From: Clostridia bacterium
GTDB taxonomy: Bacteria > Bacillota > Clostridia > Oscillospirales > Acutalibacteraceae
Assembly (NCBI GenBank): GCA_017503785.1
Contig: JAFVSK010000011.1
Location: 29,793 to 93,792 of the forward strand
Direction: 5' to 3'
DNA: 64,000 nt
Below are positions 34,280 through 45,059 of the stretch, in pieces (the first letter of the stretch is position 1; each line of letters begins with the position of its first letter). The notes beneath the pieces were generated by a model. It did not search any database and was not told where the DNA came from. It worked only from the letters and a program-made list of their open reading frames with translations. The position numbers were made by a program, and so were the translations under genes.

Positions 34280-34549
34280 ATGTACTTGTATTTAGGGCAA
34301 GAAACGGTGGTTCCGATGCGTGAGGTCGTGGGGATCTTCGATATGGAAAACACCACCATTTCAAAAAGCACCCGCGATCTGCTGTCAGAGGCAGAAAAAC
34401 AGGGAAGAGTGGTTACGGTGAGTACCGAGCTTCCAAAAAGCTTTGTTGTGTGTCAATCAAACGTAAACGGAACAACCGTTTATATATCCCAGATTTCTTG
34501 TGCCACGCTGTTAAAGCGAGCCAAGGATCTGCGTCAAATTGAGAAATGA
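34280..34549 (+). CDS. remB: Extracellular-matrix regulator RemB-like (DUF370)
   Basis: An 89-residue DUF370 protein: [20 protein letters not shown] and [16 protein letters not shown] are diagnostic. In B. subtilis the family (RemA/RemB) controls biofilm and osmoprotection genes by binding DNA; RemB (YaaB) is encoded exactly here between recF and gyrB. The stop is 13 bases before gyrB. Confidence 0.93.
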   Translation: MYLYLGQETVVPMREVVGIFDMENTTISKSTRDLLSEAEKQGRVVTVSTELPKSFVVCQSNVNGTTVYISQISCATLLKRAKDLRQIEK

Positions 34550-34562
34550 GAGGTTATCCGAA

Positions 34563-36512
34563 ATGAGTACGGAAATGGAAAAGGACTTAGAGGTGACTAC
34601 CGCTGCGGAAACGTATGACGAGAGTCAAATCCAGGTTTTGGAGGGCTTAGAGGCTGTTCGTAAACGCCCCGGTATGTATATCGGTTCAACAGGTCCTCGC
34701 GGTCTGCATCATTTGGTATATGAAATCGTGGATAACTCCATTGATGAGGCGTTAGCCGGTTTTTGTACCCATATTGAAGTGGAGATTCTGCCCGGGGATA
34801 TTATCTCCGTGCGCGATAACGGCCGTGGTATTCCGGTGGGTATTCACGATAAAATGGGAATTCCCACGGTAACGGTCGTGTTAACGGTGCTGCATGCCGG
34901 CGGTAAATTCGGCGGCAGCGGCTATAAGGTGTCCGGCGGCTTGCACGGTGTGGGTTCGTCGGTGGTTAACGCGTTGTCTGAGTGGCTGGAGGTAGAAATC
35001 TCCCGCGAGGGCAAGGTATTTGCTCAGCGCTTTGAACGCGGTAACACCGTGTCGGAGCTGAAAGTGATCGGTACCTCAGAAAACGACGGTACACTGATTC
35101 GCTTTAAGGCGGATGCGGAGATCTTCACCGAAACCACGGAATATGAGTATGAGGTGCTGGAAAAGCGTTTGCGTGAGCAGGCCTTTTTGAACGCCGGCTT
35201 GAAGATTACGTTGACCGACCGCCGCAACGAAGATAACGTGGTGGAAAAAGTGTTCTGCTACGAGGGTGGTATTTCCTCGTTTGTGGAATTTATGGATAAA
35301 ACGCGCGGATATCAAGCGTTGCATGAAAACATTATTCACATTTCGTTGGCAAATGGGGATTCCATTGCCGAGGTAGCCTTCCAATATAACGACAGCTATA
35401 ACGAAAACGTCATTTCGTTTGCCAACAACATTCACACGGTGGATGGCGGTACACACGAAAACTCGTTTAAAAATGCGATTACCCGCATTTTAAACGACTA
35501 TGCCCTGCGCCACGGCATGTTGAAGGAAGCGGATTCCAAGCTGAAGGGCGATGACGTGCGTGAAGGTCTGACGGCGGTTATCAGCGTAAAGCTGAAGGAT
35601 GCCCAGTTTGAAGGCCAAACCAAGGCAAAGCTGGGTAATACCTCCATGGGTAAGCTGGTAACACAGCTTTTGAATGAAAAGCTGGCGCCGTATTTGGAAG
35701 AAAATCCGGCAGTTGCCAAGGCCATTTTGGAAAAGGCTATTAAAGCGGCAAGTGTTCGCGAGGCTGCTCAGCGTGCCCGTGAATTGGCACGGAAAAAGAC
35801 CGGTCTTTCCGCCACACGTATGCCGGATAAATTGGCCGACTGCATTTGGAGCGACGCCGAGCGCACCGAAGTGTACATTGTTGAGGGTGACTCGGCAGGT
35901 GGCTCGGCCATTCAAGGCCGCGACCGTAATTTCCAGGCAATCTTACCGCTGTGGGGTAAGATGCTGAACGTGGAAAAGGCTCGGTTGGATAAGGTATACG
36001 GCAACGAAAAGTTAATTCCCGTGGTGCAGGCACTCGGCTGCGGTATCGGTGACGATTTTGATATTTCCAAGCTGCGTTACGGCAAAGTCATCATCATGGC
36101 CGATGCCGATGTTGACGGTGCACATATCAGTACGTTGCTCATGACCTTCTTCTTCCGCTATATGCGGCCTCTCATTGACGAGGGTCACGTGTACATTGCA
36201 CAGCCGCCGCTGTATAAGGTTTCCAAGGGTAAGCAGGTGCGCTATGCTTTCTCGGATTTTGAACGCGATCAGTATATTGCCGAGCTCGGTGGCAACGCCG
36301 ATATTCAGCGCTATAAGGGTCTTGGTGAAATGGACCCTGAGCAGCTGTGGGAAACCACCATGGATCCGGCATTCCGCACGATGCTGCGCGTGGAATTGTC
36401 GGATGCGGCGGCTGCCGATGAAGCCTTTACCATTTTGATGGGTGATAAGGTGGAGCCGCGCCGTGATTTCATTGAGAAAAACGCGCAGTACGTATCAAAT
36501 TTGGATATTTAA
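34563..36512 (+). CDS. gyrB: DNA gyrase subunit B
   Basis: A 649-residue GyrB. ATPase (GHKL) domain with [26 protein letters not shown] and [15 protein letters not shown]; transducer; TOPRIM with [16 protein letters not shown] and [11 protein letters not shown]; and the C-terminal tail. In the TOPRIM segment [13 protein letters not shown] a Trp replaces the Lys/Arg of E. coli and B. subtilis. The start at 34563 has GAGAGG; a TTG at 34539 overlaps remB and lacks one. It is separated from gyrA by two unusual membrane-protein genes. Confidence 0.98.
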   Translation: MSTEMEKDLEVTTAAETYDESQIQVLEGLEAVRKRPGMYIGSTGPRGLHHLVYEIVDNSIDEALAGFCTHIEVEILPGDIISVRDNGRGIPVGIHDKMGIPTVTVVLTVLHAGGKFGGSGYKVSGGLHGVGSSVVNALSEWLEVEISREGKVFAQRFERGNTVSELKVIGTSENDGTLIRFKADAEIFTETTEYEYEVLEKRLREQAFLNAGLKITLTDRRNEDNVVEKVFCYEGGISSFVEFMDKTRGYQALHENIIHISLANGDSIAEVAFQYNDSYNENVISFANNIHTVDGGTHENSFKNAITRILNDYALRHGMLKEADSKLKGDDVREGLTAVISVKLKDAQFEGQTKAKLGNTSMGKLVTQLLNEKLAPYLEENPAVAKAILEKAIKAASVREAAQRARELARKKTGLSATRMPDKLADCIWSDAERTEVYIVEGDSAGGSAIQGRDRNFQAILPLWGKMLNVEKARLDKVYGNEKLIPVVQALGCGIGDDFDISKLRYGKVIIMADADVDGAHISTLLMTFFFRYMRPLIDEGHVYIAQPPLYKVSKGKQVRYAFSDFERDQYIAELGGNADIQRYKGLGEMDPEQLWETTMDPAFRTMLRVELSDAAAADEAFTILMGDKVEPRRDFIEKNAQYVSNLDI

Positions 36513-36514
36513 TT

Positions 36515-37615
36515 ATGGAACAACTTGTTACAGAAATAGAATATGCTGTTGGTCTCAGTCGTGAAGAATACGTGCGCTCACAGGCAGTTGTTGCCAACGT
36601 AGTGCGTGGTAAGCACATGGTTATGCAACGCATAGTGTCGCTTGTGTTGATGGTTTTGTGTATCGGTGCCGTTGCGGTGGAATACCGTTTGAGCGGTGCT
36701 ATCGACGTGGGCATGATCGTGCTGGTAGGGCTCATTTTAGTGGCCGAGGTATGGATGATGCTGGATCTTCCGCGTCAGATCCGCCAAAATCACGAAGCAG
36801 CCTACGATACCACGTTGTTCTCGGGCCATTCGTTTGAGGGAATGCTCACGGTGGATGAGCATGGGCTGACAAAACGCACGGCAGATGAAACCATTCGGCT
36901 GAACTTTGCGCAATGCGATGCGTTTATTGAAACCGAGGATATGCTGCTGTTCTGTGTGACCAGAGGTAAGTCGATCATTGTGCCGGCCCGTTATCTCACC
37001 GCCGAGGACGCTGCCTTTACCAAAAAAGTGGCAGGGGAGGCGATTCCCCCGGTTCGCCGCTATACAATAGCCCCTATCGTTCCGCAATTAGCAGAACGCT
37101 TGTACGCTCCGGTTGTCGCTCAGCCGGAGGAGCCATCACTGGTGGTGGCTGTAGAGTACACGGCAAGTGAATTAAAAGCGCAGCTTACCGACACGGTAAT
37201 TCGCGGATTTTTTAATAAATTTCCCAATAAAATGCTCACGGCAGTGCTGTTGACCATTGTTTTGTATTTTGGAATGGAGATACCGCCGCTGCCGCTGTTT
37301 TTAGCGGCGTTGGTGTTGCTGTTTTTGGTGGAGATTGTAGGCGTGCAGCTGCGTATTCGCCGTGCCATTGCTGCCTCCGATGGTGATATTTGCCGCCTCA
37401 AGGTGAATTTCACCGAGCAGGCGCTGCAGCTGGTGGGTCGCGGTGAAGCGGCACGCAAGCTGCGCGTTCCGTGGGAGCGGATCACACGTGCAGTTGAACG
37501 CCCACGCGAGGTTGAGTTTTTTGTTGACTCGGCGCGCGTGGTCACCATTCCCAAACGCTGTATCAGCAATATGGAGGAACTGCGTTCCTTTGTGGATACC
37601 CACGTTACCCCGTGA
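36515..37615 (+). CDS. Membrane protein with two YcxB-like modules (paralog 1)
   Basis: A 366-residue protein built from two similar modules, each two membrane helices followed by a small beta domain. Module 1 has helices about 37-80 and ends with NFAQCDAFIETEDMLLF and KSIIVPARYL; module 2 has helices about 240-280 and ends with VPWERITRAVERPREVEFF and VVTIPKRCIS. The WERI...PKR pattern resembles the YcxB-like C-terminal domain. It begins 2 bases after gyrB with a poor ribosome site, so it is probably coupled to gyrB. Function unknown. Confidence 0.72.
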   Translation: MEQLVTEIEYAVGLSREEYVRSQAVVANVVRGKHMVMQRIVSLVLMVLCIGAVAVEYRLSGAIDVGMIVLVGLILVAEVWMMLDLPRQIRQNHEAAYDTTLFSGHSFEGMLTVDEHGLTKRTADETIRLNFAQCDAFIETEDMLLFCVTRGKSIIVPARYLTAEDAAFTKKVAGEAIPPVRRYTIAPIVPQLAERLYAPVVAQPEEPSLVVAVEYTASELKAQLTDTVIRGFFNKFPNKMLTAVLLTIVLYFGMEIPPLPLFLAALVLLFLVEIVGVQLRIRRAIAASDGDICRLKVNFTEQALQLVGRGEAARKLRVPWERITRAVERPREVEFFVDSARVVTIPKRCISNMEELRSFVDTHVTP

Positions 37616-37635
37616 TTTTAAAAGGAGAAAAACCG

Positions 37636-38748
37636 ATGGTGTACGACCCGTTTGTTCGCTTTCCGGCAGAGGATCCGAATCGTTTGTGGATATTGGTTGC
37701 CGGTCGACCGTTAGCGTATGCAGAAGCTGTACGTTGGCGGAAAATACTGTCGGGGCGGCGTAAGCTGCTGCCGTTATTCTGCTTTTTGATGCTTGGTATT
37801 TTCAGTTTGGAAACACTGGCGCTGATTGCTACGGGGCATTACGCGTGGTATGAAACCCTGCCGGCGGTCTTGGCTGTGTTGGCGGCTACGGTGATTACGT
37901 ATATTTCGTTTGTCAAAGCCCTGCGCGCCCCATATAAAACAGAATTTGCGCAGTATGATGCTTACGTTTCCGATCGTGCGCGCCACGAAGCAGGCCTGCG
38001 CATTGGTTTTTACGGCGATCGTCTTACGTTTACCTCGTTGCGCGGCGTGCAGGTGCTGCCGTTTGCCGAGGTACAAGCGTGTGTGGAAACGAAAGACGGC
38101 TTTGCTATTTCCAACGGAACGTGCTGGTTTATTATCCGTTCGCAGGATCTGATCCCGTTTGATGCACAGTTAATTCATGCATATTTGCTTGAACGGCTGG
38201 GCGACCGTGTGCAGGTTGCGGCATTGGCACAACCCGGGCTCACTGAGCCGTTGCCGATCCCGCAGCTCGTGCCGCCTGCCGAACCGCTGGTGACGGTATC
38301 GTTACCCTATGCCAAATGCACGTTGCTTCGTCGGGAAGAAATGAGAAAAAACCGCTTGCTGCGCAATACCGTGGTCCCGATGACTACGATAATCGGTGTA
38401 ATGACAGCGTGTTATTTTCCCATTACGTCGTTATTTTTAGCCGAAGCGGCGGTGTATTGCTTTGTGTTTGGCGTGATTGCGGCAGTACTCTGCACGTGCT
38501 TAATGAAGCGGTATCGCAAGCCTCGCAAGCAACAAGCGTTGCAGGTGGCGTTTGAGCCCGATGGCTTGCGCCTATCGTTCCAAGGTACCGAGAGATTCTG
38601 CATAAAGGAACGCTTGGTATTAATTCCCGAAAGCTCCGGCGTTACCGTTCGTTTTTTAGACGGACAAACGCTGTTTATCCCGTTCGATGCGGTGGAGAAC
38701 ATTGCCCTTCTCAAAGCGTTGGCGGGTGTTCCGGATAACGGACAATAA
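37636..38748 (+). CDS. Membrane protein with two YcxB-like modules (paralog 2)
   Basis: A 370-residue protein with the same plan as its upstream neighbour: two membrane helices (about 44-100) and a beta domain ([34 protein letters not shown]), then two more (about 248-300) and a second beta domain ([34 protein letters not shown]). Sequence identity between the paralogs is low. The start at 37636 has AAAAGGAG. It lies between the first paralog and gyrA on the same transcript. Function unknown. Confidence 0.7.
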   Translation: MVYDPFVRFPAEDPNRLWILVAGRPLAYAEAVRWRKILSGRRKLLPLFCFLMLGIFSLETLALIATGHYAWYETLPAVLAVLAATVITYISFVKALRAPYKTEFAQYDAYVSDRARHEAGLRIGFYGDRLTFTSLRGVQVLPFAEVQACVETKDGFAISNGTCWFIIRSQDLIPFDAQLIHAYLLERLGDRVQVAALAQPGLTEPLPIPQLVPPAEPLVTVSLPYAKCTLLRREEMRKNRLLRNTVVPMTTIIGVMTACYFPITSLFLAEAAVYCFVFGVIAAVLCTCLMKRYRKPRKQQALQVAFEPDGLRLSFQGTERFCIKERLVLIPESSGVTVRFLDGQTLFIPFDAVENIALLKALAGVPDNGQ

Positions 38749-38782
38749 AGGTAATCAGCAGGAAAGTAAAGGAGAGACGGTT

Positions 38783-41269
38783 ATGGATGAACAAACCACC
38801 GTACAGAACAAGCTGATCAATGTTGATCTTGAAAAAGAAATGAAAAAACGGTTTTTGGAGTACTCCATGTCGGTTATTGTGGCGCGTGCCCTGCCCGACG
38901 TGCGTGACGGTCTGAAGCCGGTGCATCGCCGTATTTTGTATACCATGCACGAGCGTAATCTGACTCCCGATAAACCGTATCGTAAGTGCGCCGATACCGT
39001 TGGCGCCGTGCTGGGTGGCTATCATCCGCACGGTGATGCTTCGGTGTACGATGCCATGGTGCGTATGGCGCAGGATTTCTCGCTGCGTTATCCGCTGATC
39101 GACGGCCACGGTAACTTCGGTTCGATCGACGGTCACCCCGCCGCTGCGTATCGTTACACCGAGTCGCGTATGTCGAAAATGTCGCTGGATATGCTGGCCG
39201 ACATTGAAAAGGAAACCGTTGACTTTACGCCCAACTACGACGATCGTTTGGAAGAGCCGGTGGTGCTGCCCTCGCGGTTCCCCAACCTGCTGGTGAACGG
39301 CTCCACGGGTATTGCCGTTGGTATGGCCACCAACATTCCGCCGCACAACCTGCGCGAAGTGGTTGACGGTATTTGCTTGCTGATTGATAAGCCGGATGCC
39401 GAAATGCCGGAGATCATGGAGTTCATTAAGGGCCCCGATTTCCCCACCGGCGGTGTCATCATGGGTTATTCGGGCATCCGTGCCGCCTATGCTACCGGCC
39501 GCGGCCGCATTATTGTGCGCGCCAAAACCGATATTGAGGAGCACGGCGACCGTTTCCGTATTGTTATTACCGAGATTCCGTATCAGGTGAACAAGCTGAA
39601 TTTGGTGAAATCCATCATTGAACTGGCCGACGAAAAGCGCGTGGAGGGTATCCGCGACGTGGTTGACCATTCCAGCCGTGAGGGTATGCGCATTGTTATC
39701 GACTTAAAGCGCGATGCCAATCCGCAGGTGGTGCTGAACCAGCTGTTTGCTTACACCCAGATGCAGGTTACCTTTGGTGCGATCATGCTGTCGCTGGTTG
39801 ACGGTGTACCGCGTGTGCTCACCTTAAAGGAAATGCTGCAGGAATACATTAAGTTCCAGTGCGAGGTCATTACCCGTCGCACGCTGTTTGAACTGAAAAA
39901 GGCCAAAGAGCGCGAGCATATTGTGGAAGCGCTGAAGATTGCGGTGGACTTTATTGATAAGGTCATCTCCATCATCCGCAATTCGGCCGACCCCAACGCC
40001 GCCAAGCAGGGCTTGATGGAAGCGTTTGGCTTCGATGAAATTCAGGCTGCAGCCATTGTGGCGATGCGACTGGGCCAGTTGTCCGGTCTGGAGCGCCAAA
40101 AGATCGAGGATGAGTTGGCGGCGCTGCGGGCAAAGATTGCCGAGCTGGAAGGCATTTTGGCCGATGAGAATAAGATTCGTGCTCTTGTAAAAGAAGAATG
40201 CTTAAAAATGCGCGATAAGTACGGCGACGATCGCCGCACCGAGATCTCGATGGTTTCGGGTGAGGTGGATATTGAAGACCTCATTCCCGAGGAAGAGTGC
40301 TTGCTCACCTTGTCACAGCGCGGTTACGTAAAACGTCAAACGCTGGATGATTACAAAGCACAGCATAAGGGCGGTAAGGGCATTAAGGCCACCACCAACC
40401 GTGACGAGGACTTTACCGAAACCATGTTCCTGTGCTCCAGCCACGATATGGTGATGTTCTTCACCACGGCAGGGCGCGTGTACCGCTTAAAGTGCTACGA
40501 GGTGCCGGAAGGCTCACGTACCTCGCGCGGTATGAACATTGTGAACCTGCTCCCGCTGACAGGCGACGAAAAGGTAAGCGCCATGATTCGCGTTTCGGAG
40601 TTCAGCGAGGATCAGTATTTGTGCATGATCACCCGCAAGGGTATTATCAAGCGTACCCGATTGGATGCGTATTCCAACGCGCGTAAGAGCGGCCTCATTG
40701 CCGTTGACCTCGACGAGGGCGACGAGTTGGCATGGGTACAGCTGACCGACGGCTATCAGAAGTTGCTGGTGGCTACTCGCAACGGTATGGCGATCTGCTT
40801 TGATGAAAACGATGCCCGCGTGGTGGGCAGAACGGCGCGCGGCGTGAAGGCCATTACGCTGACCGAGGGCGACGAGGTTATCGGTATGGCGGTGTGCGAG
40901 CCCGAAAAGCTGTGGCTCACCGTTACCGAGACCGGCTTTGGCCGCTTGAGCGAGCTGTCGGATTACCGCGTGCAGTCGCGTGGCGGTAAGGGTCTTACCA
41001 ACTATCACACCGAGGACTACGGCAAGGTTGCCGCAGTGCGTATGGTGTCGATGGAGGAAGACGTGATTATAATCTCGGCCGGCGGTATCATCATCCGCAC
41101 GCCGGTGAGCGAGATCCGCCAGTGCCGTCGTCCGTCGAAGGGCGTTACGGTGATGAAGTTCCGCGAAGAGGGCGACTACATTGTATCGTTGGTGCAGACG
41201 CCGCATGAGGAACCGGAAGAAATTGCAGAAGGGGAGGCTCCTGCCGAGGAAGCTCCCGCCGAAGAATAA
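38783..41269 (+). CDS. gyrA: DNA gyrase subunit A
   Basis: An 828-residue GyrA. The breakage-reunion domain has [19 protein letters not shown] and the catalytic Tyr in [10 protein letters not shown]; the C-terminal beta-pinwheel carries the GyrA box as QHKGGKG, distinguishing it from ParC. A Glu/Pro/Ala-rich tail ends the protein. At the position of E. coli Ser83 there is Ala86, followed by Ser87; the Asp87 equivalent is kept (Asp90). The start at 38783 has AAAGGAGA. Confidence 0.98.
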   Translation: MDEQTTVQNKLINVDLEKEMKKRFLEYSMSVIVARALPDVRDGLKPVHRRILYTMHERNLTPDKPYRKCADTVGAVLGGYHPHGDASVYDAMVRMAQDFSLRYPLIDGHGNFGSIDGHPAAAYRYTESRMSKMSLDMLADIEKETVDFTPNYDDRLEEPVVLPSRFPNLLVNGSTGIAVGMATNIPPHNLREVVDGICLLIDKPDAEMPEIMEFIKGPDFPTGGVIMGYSGIRAAYATGRGRIIVRAKTDIEEHGDRFRIVITEIPYQVNKLNLVKSIIELADEKRVEGIRDVVDHSSREGMRIVIDLKRDANPQVVLNQLFAYTQMQVTFGAIMLSLVDGVPRVLTLKEMLQEYIKFQCEVITRRTLFELKKAKEREHIVEALKIAVDFIDKVISIIRNSADPNAAKQGLMEAFGFDEIQAAAIVAMRLGQLSGLERQKIEDELAALRAKIAELEGILADENKIRALVKEECLKMRDKYGDDRRTEISMVSGEVDIEDLIPEEECLLTLSQRGYVKRQTLDDYKAQHKGGKGIKATTNRDEDFTETMFLCSSHDMVMFFTTAGRVYRLKCYEVPEGSRTSRGMNIVNLLPLTGDEKVSAMIRVSEFSEDQYLCMITRKGIIKRTRLDAYSNARKSGLIAVDLDEGDELAWVQLTDGYQKLLVATRNGMAICFDENDARVVGRTARGVKAITLTEGDEVIGMAVCEPEKLWLTVTETGFGRLSELSDYRVQSRGGKGLTNYHTEDYGKVAAVRMVSMEEDVIIISAGGIIIRTPVSEIRQCRRPSKGVTVMKFREEGDYIVSLVQTPHEEPEEIAEGEAPAEEAPAEE

Positions 41270-41295
41270 CTAACAAAACTAAAGGAGGGATCGGT

Positions 41296-42663
41296 ATGTC
41301 GAAGGTGATTGCAGCAATTTCGACACCGATCTCTCCTGCCGGTTTAGGGGTTATTCGTGTTTCGGGCGACGGCGCCGTTGAATTGGCCGCACAGGTGTTT
41401 TCGCCGGTAAACCAAGCGCGTGCTTTAACCGCCTTGGCCGGTTATCAAGCAGCCTACGGACACGTGGCCGATGCCGAAGGTGTCATTGACGAGTGCGTGG
41501 CCACGGTATTCCGCGCGCCGCACAGCTACACCGGTGAGGACGTGGTGGAATTTTCCTGCCATGGTGGCGTGTATTTGCTGCAGCGCACGTTGCGAGCCCT
41601 GTTTGCAGTGGGTGCTGCACCGGCTGCCGCAGGCGAATTTACCCGACGCGCCTTTTTAAATGGGAAAATGGATCTTACCCGCGCCGAGGCGGTGATGGAT
41701 CTCATTGGTGCCGAGGGTCGCTTGGCTGCCAAAACAGCGCTGGCCACTCGTGAGGGGGCGGTGTTTCAGGCGTTGCAGCCTGTTAAGGAGCAGCTTATCG
41801 ACTGGCAGGCTCAAATTGCCGCTTTTGTGGATTATCCCGACGACGATATTCCCGAACTGGACCCGTTGGTGCTGGAGAATGGTTTGGAAAATGCTGTGGC
41901 AACGCTGTCACGCTTGTTGGAGTCGTACGATGCCGGGCGAATTTTGCGTGCAGGTGTCGATACCGTTATTGTGGGCAGCCCCAACGTGGGAAAATCAACG
42001 CTGATGAACTGTCTGGCAGGGTGTGACCGCAGCATTGTTACCGACGTGGCCGGTACCACGCGCGATGTGGTGGAGGAATCCGTGCGAGTGGGTGAGCTGA
42101 CGTTGCGCTTGTCCGACACGGCGGGTATTCGTGATACGGAAGACCAAGTGGAAGCCATTGGTGTGGAGCGCTCACGTAAGCGACTGGAAAGTGCCGCGCT
42201 TATTTTGGCGGTGTTTGATAGCTCGCGTGAATTGTCAAGCGATGACAAGGCGTTGATAGACTCCTTGCCGAAGGATACGACGATTGCTATTTTAAACAAG
42301 CAAGATCTGTCGGCAAAAGTTAACAAAGAGTATATTATCGACAAATTTCAACATACCGTATGCATGGAAGCGGCGAACGGCAGCGGCAAAGACGAGTTGA
42401 TCGAGGCAATTACGCGTGTGACGGGGTTGCATCGGTTAGACGAAGCCGAACCGGTGTTGGCCTCGGAGCGTCAACGCGATTGTGTGGTGCGAGCGAGGGA
42501 GGCCTTGCAGGAGGCTGTGGAAGCCGTTCGGGCCGGCTTGTCGCAGGATGCGGTGGCCGTGAGTGTTGACGGTGCGCTTGCCGCCCTGCTGGAATTAACC
42601 GGTGAGCGAGCAACCGAAGCCGTGGTAAACGGTATCTTCGCACGGTTCTGTGTGGGAAAATAA
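41296..42663 (+). CDS. mnmE: tRNA modification GTPase MnmE
   Basis: A 455-residue MnmE, partner of MnmG in U34 modification. The N-terminal folate-binding domain has AISTPISPAGLGVIRVSG; the GTPase domain has G1 GSPNVGKSTLMN, G3 DTAGIRDT and G4 NKQD; the C-terminal end is FCVGK, with the functional Cys. It follows gyrA by 26 bases with AAAGGAGG. Usually mnmE lies beside mnmG or jag; here it has moved to the gyrA side. Confidence 0.97.
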   Translation: MSKVIAAISTPISPAGLGVIRVSGDGAVELAAQVFSPVNQARALTALAGYQAAYGHVADAEGVIDECVATVFRAPHSYTGEDVVEFSCHGGVYLLQRTLRALFAVGAAPAAAGEFTRRAFLNGKMDLTRAEAVMDLIGAEGRLAAKTALATREGAVFQALQPVKEQLIDWQAQIAAFVDYPDDDIPELDPLVLENGLENAVATLSRLLESYDAGRILRAGVDTVIVGSPNVGKSTLMNCLAGCDRSIVTDVAGTTRDVVEESVRVGELTLRLSDTAGIRDTEDQVEAIGVERSRKRLESAALILAVFDSSRELSSDDKALIDSLPKDTTIAILNKQDLSAKVNKEYIIDKFQHTVCMEAANGSGKDELIEAITRVTGLHRLDEAEPVLASERQRDCVVRAREALQEAVEAVRAGLSQDAVAVSVDGALAALLELTGERATEAVVNGIFARFCVGK

Positions 42664-42665
42664 CA

Positions 42666-42703
42666 AAGAAAAAAGCGACCGAGTTTCGGTCGCTTTTTTC
42701 TTT
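42666..42703. terminator. Bidirectional terminator
   Basis: Stem AAAAAAGCGACCGA with its complement and loop GTT; T-runs on both strands. Ends the gyr-mnmE run and the converging gpmI operon. Confidence 0.9.
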
Positions 42704-42709
42704 GTAAAT

Positions 42710-44221
42710 TTATTTGGCGATCAGGCTGGTGCCATCCATTTCGGCAGGCTGCTCGAGGTTTAAGATCTCGAGCATGGTGGGGGCAATGTCGCACAAACGG
42801 CCGCCCTCACGCAGCGTGCAATCGTGACCGATCACACAGAACGGCACGGGATTGGTGGTGTGCGCGGTGAACGGCGAGCCGTCGTCCTCGGCCATGCGGT
42901 CGGCATTGCCGTGGTCGGCTGTGATGAGTGCCACGCCGCCCATTTCCAAAACGGCTTCCACCGTTTTGCCAACGCAGGTGTCTACCGCTTCCACAGCAGC
43001 CTTTGCGGCATCGAACACGCCGGTGTGGCCCACCATATCGCAGTTGGCGTAGTTGAGAATGATCACGTCGTACTTGCCCGAACGAATACGCTCGCAAACG
43101 GCATCGCACACCGGATAGGCGCTCATTTCGGGCTGCAGGTCGTAGGTGGCAACCTTGGGCGAGTTGATGAGCACACGATCTTCACCGGGAAATTCGCGCT
43201 CGACACCGCCGTTGAAGAAGAACGTGACGTGAGCGTACTTTTCGGTTTCGGCAATGCGCAGCTGAGTCATATCCTTTTTGCCCAAATACTCGCCCAGCGT
43301 GTTGTTCAGTGATTGCGGCTTAAAGGCCACCTGCACGTTGGGCATCGTAGCGTCGTACTGCGTCATGCACACATAGGTGAGCGGGAAAAAGCCGTTTTTG
43401 CGTTCAAAGCCACTAAAATCGGGATCCACAAACGTGCGGGTGATCTCACGCGCACGGTCGGGACGGAAGTTAAAGAACACCACGCTGTCGCCTGCGGCGA
43501 TCTTGCCGTTGGCATCGCACACGGTGGGCACCACGAATTCATCGGTAACCCCTGCCTCATACGAAGCGGCCATGGCGGCTACGGCATCGGCGTTTTCCTC
43601 ACCCTCGCCGTACACCATGGCGGCATAGGCTTTTTCCACGCGGTCCCAGCGGTTATCGCGGTCCATGGCGTAGTAGCGGCCCATCACCGTGGCAATGCTG
43701 CCAACGCCCAGCTCATCCAGCTTTGCCTGCAGCGTAGCCACAAAATCCTTACCCGAGGTGGGAGGCACGTCGCGGCCGTCCATGAGGCAATGCACGAACA
43801 CCTTGGAAACGCCAGCGGCCTTGGCCATATCCAGCAGGCCGAACAGGTGAGTGAGGTGGCTGTGCACGCCGCCGTCGGACAACAGACCGATCAGATGCAG
43901 AGCCTTGCTTTTGGCATTGTCCATCGCAGCACACAGCGCTTCGTTTTTCAGAAAATCGCCGTCTTGAATGGACTTGGTAATGCGGGTGAGCTCCTGATAT
44001 ACCACGCGGCCGGCGCCAATGTTGGTGTGGCCAACCTCGCTGTTACCCATTTGGCCGTCGGGCAGGCCCACGTCCATGCCCGAAGCGCCGATAGCGGTGA
44101 ACGGGTTTTCGGCAAACAAGCGGGTGAGGTTCGGCGTTTCCGCAGCGTGAATGGCGTTGCCCTCGGTGGTTTCATTTAAGCCGAAGCCATCCATAATGAT
44201 GAGAGCCAACGGTTTTTTCAT
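42710..44221 (-). CDS. gpmI: 2,3-bisphosphoglycerate-independent phosphoglycerate mutase
   Basis: A 503-residue dimetal enzyme interconverting 3- and 2-phosphoglycerate. Marks are IIMDGFGLNE, the phosphoserine region GQMGNSEVGHTNIGAG, VFFNFRPDRARE and the C-terminal ITADHGNADRM. Length is normal for GpmI. The start follows AGAAAGGA. It is last in pgk-tpiA-gpmI, with a structured 70-base gap from tpiA. Confidence 0.98.
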   Translation of the reverse strand: MKKPLALIIMDGFGLNETTEGNAIHAAETPNLTRLFAENPFTAIGASGMDVGLPDGQMGNSEVGHTNIGAGRVVYQELTRITKSIQDGDFLKNEALCAAMDNAKSKALHLIGLLSDGGVHSHLTHLFGLLDMAKAAGVSKVFVHCLMDGRDVPPTSGKDFVATLQAKLDELGVGSIATVMGRYYAMDRDNRWDRVEKAYAAMVYGEGEENADAVAAMAASYEAGVTDEFVVPTVCDANGKIAAGDSVVFFNFRPDRAREITRTFVDPDFSGFERKNGFFPLTYVCMTQYDATMPNVQVAFKPQSLNNTLGEYLGKKDMTQLRIAETEKYAHVTFFFNGGVEREFPGEDRVLINSPKVATYDLQPEMSAYPVCDAVCERIRSGKYDVIILNYANCDMVGHTGVFDAAKAAVEAVDTCVGKTVEAVLEMGGVALITADHGNADRMAEDDGSPFTAHTTNPVPFCVIGHDCTLREGGRLCDIAPTMLEILNLEQPAEMDGTSLIAK

Positions 44222-44243
44222 AGCAGATCGTCCTTTCTACACG

Positions 44244-44279
44244 AAACGGGCGCAAGATCCGGGGATCCTGCGCTCGTTT
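44244..44279 (-). terminator. Hairpin between tpiA and gpmI
   Basis: On minus, GCGCAGGATCC and GGATCTTGCGC nearly pair, followed by CCCGTTTCG. Tail is weak; it may be an attenuator or RNA-processing site rather than a full terminator. Confidence 0.45.
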
Positions 44280-44293
44280 TAAGCATTTACGAA

Positions 44294-45046
44294 TTATTTT
44301 GCGGCAGCAACAATGGTGGCAAAGTCGGCCGGCTTCAGCGAAGCACCGCCGATAAGACCACCGTCAACGTCGGGCTTTGCCAGCAGCTCAGCAGCATTGC
44401 CGGCGTTCATCGAACCACCGTACTGAATGGTGAGAGCGGCAGCAGCGGCCTCGGAGTACAGGTCCTTGGCAACACCGCGGATGAGTGCGCAAACCTCGTT
44501 AGCCTGCTCGGCAGTGGCGGTGCGGCCGGTGCCGATGGCCCACACGGGCTCGTAGGCGATGATGATGCGGCCGAGTTCCTCTTCGGAAACGCCGCCCAGT
44601 GCGATCTTGGTCTGCATGGCAACGACCTCACCGGTCACGCCCTGCTCACGCTGCTCCAGATATTCGCCCACGCACAGGATCACGGTCAGGCCGGCATCCA
44701 GCGCAGCACGAACGCGCTTTTGCACCGTAACGTCGGTTTCACCGAAGTACTGACGGCGCTCGCTGTGACCCAGAATGACGTAACCAACGCCCATGGCCTT
44801 CAGCATTTCGGCCGAGATCTCGCCGGTGTAAGCACCCGACTTCTCCCAGTGGCAGTTCTGAGCGGCTACGCCGATCTTGCTGCCCTTAACGGCTTCCAGT
44901 GCAGCCGGGATATCCACAAACGGAACACCCACGACCACGTCGCACGCGGCATCGGCGACCAAGGGCTTGATAGCCTCGATCAGCTCGGTAGCCTCGGCGG
45001 GGGTCTTGTTCATTTTCCAGTTACCGGCAATAACGTATTTACCCAT
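44294..45046 (-). CDS. tpiA: Triosephosphate isomerase
   Basis: A 250-residue TIM barrel interconverting DHAP and glyceraldehyde 3-phosphate. The active-site Lys is in GNWKMNKT, His in GHSERRQYF, Glu in YEPVWAIGTG, and the phosphate loop includes YGGSMNAGNA. The start at 45046 has AAGGAG. Lies between pgk and gpmI. Confidence 0.98.
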   Translation of the reverse strand: MGKYVIAGNWKMNKTPAEATELIEAIKPLVADAACDVVVGVPFVDIPAALEAVKGSKIGVAAQNCHWEKSGAYTGEISAEMLKAMGVGYVILGHSERRQYFGETDVTVQKRVRAALDAGLTVILCVGEYLEQREQGVTGEVVAMQTKIALGGVSEEELGRIIIAYEPVWAIGTGRTATAEQANEVCALIRGVAKDLYSEAAAAALTIQYGGSMNAGNAAELLAKPDVDGGLIGGASLKPADFATIVAAAK

Positions 45047-45059
45047 TTTAAACAACTCC

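Noticed and set aside
44222-44293. Separate promoter for gpmI
   Set aside because: The gap has a hairpin but no -35/-10 pair that I would trust.
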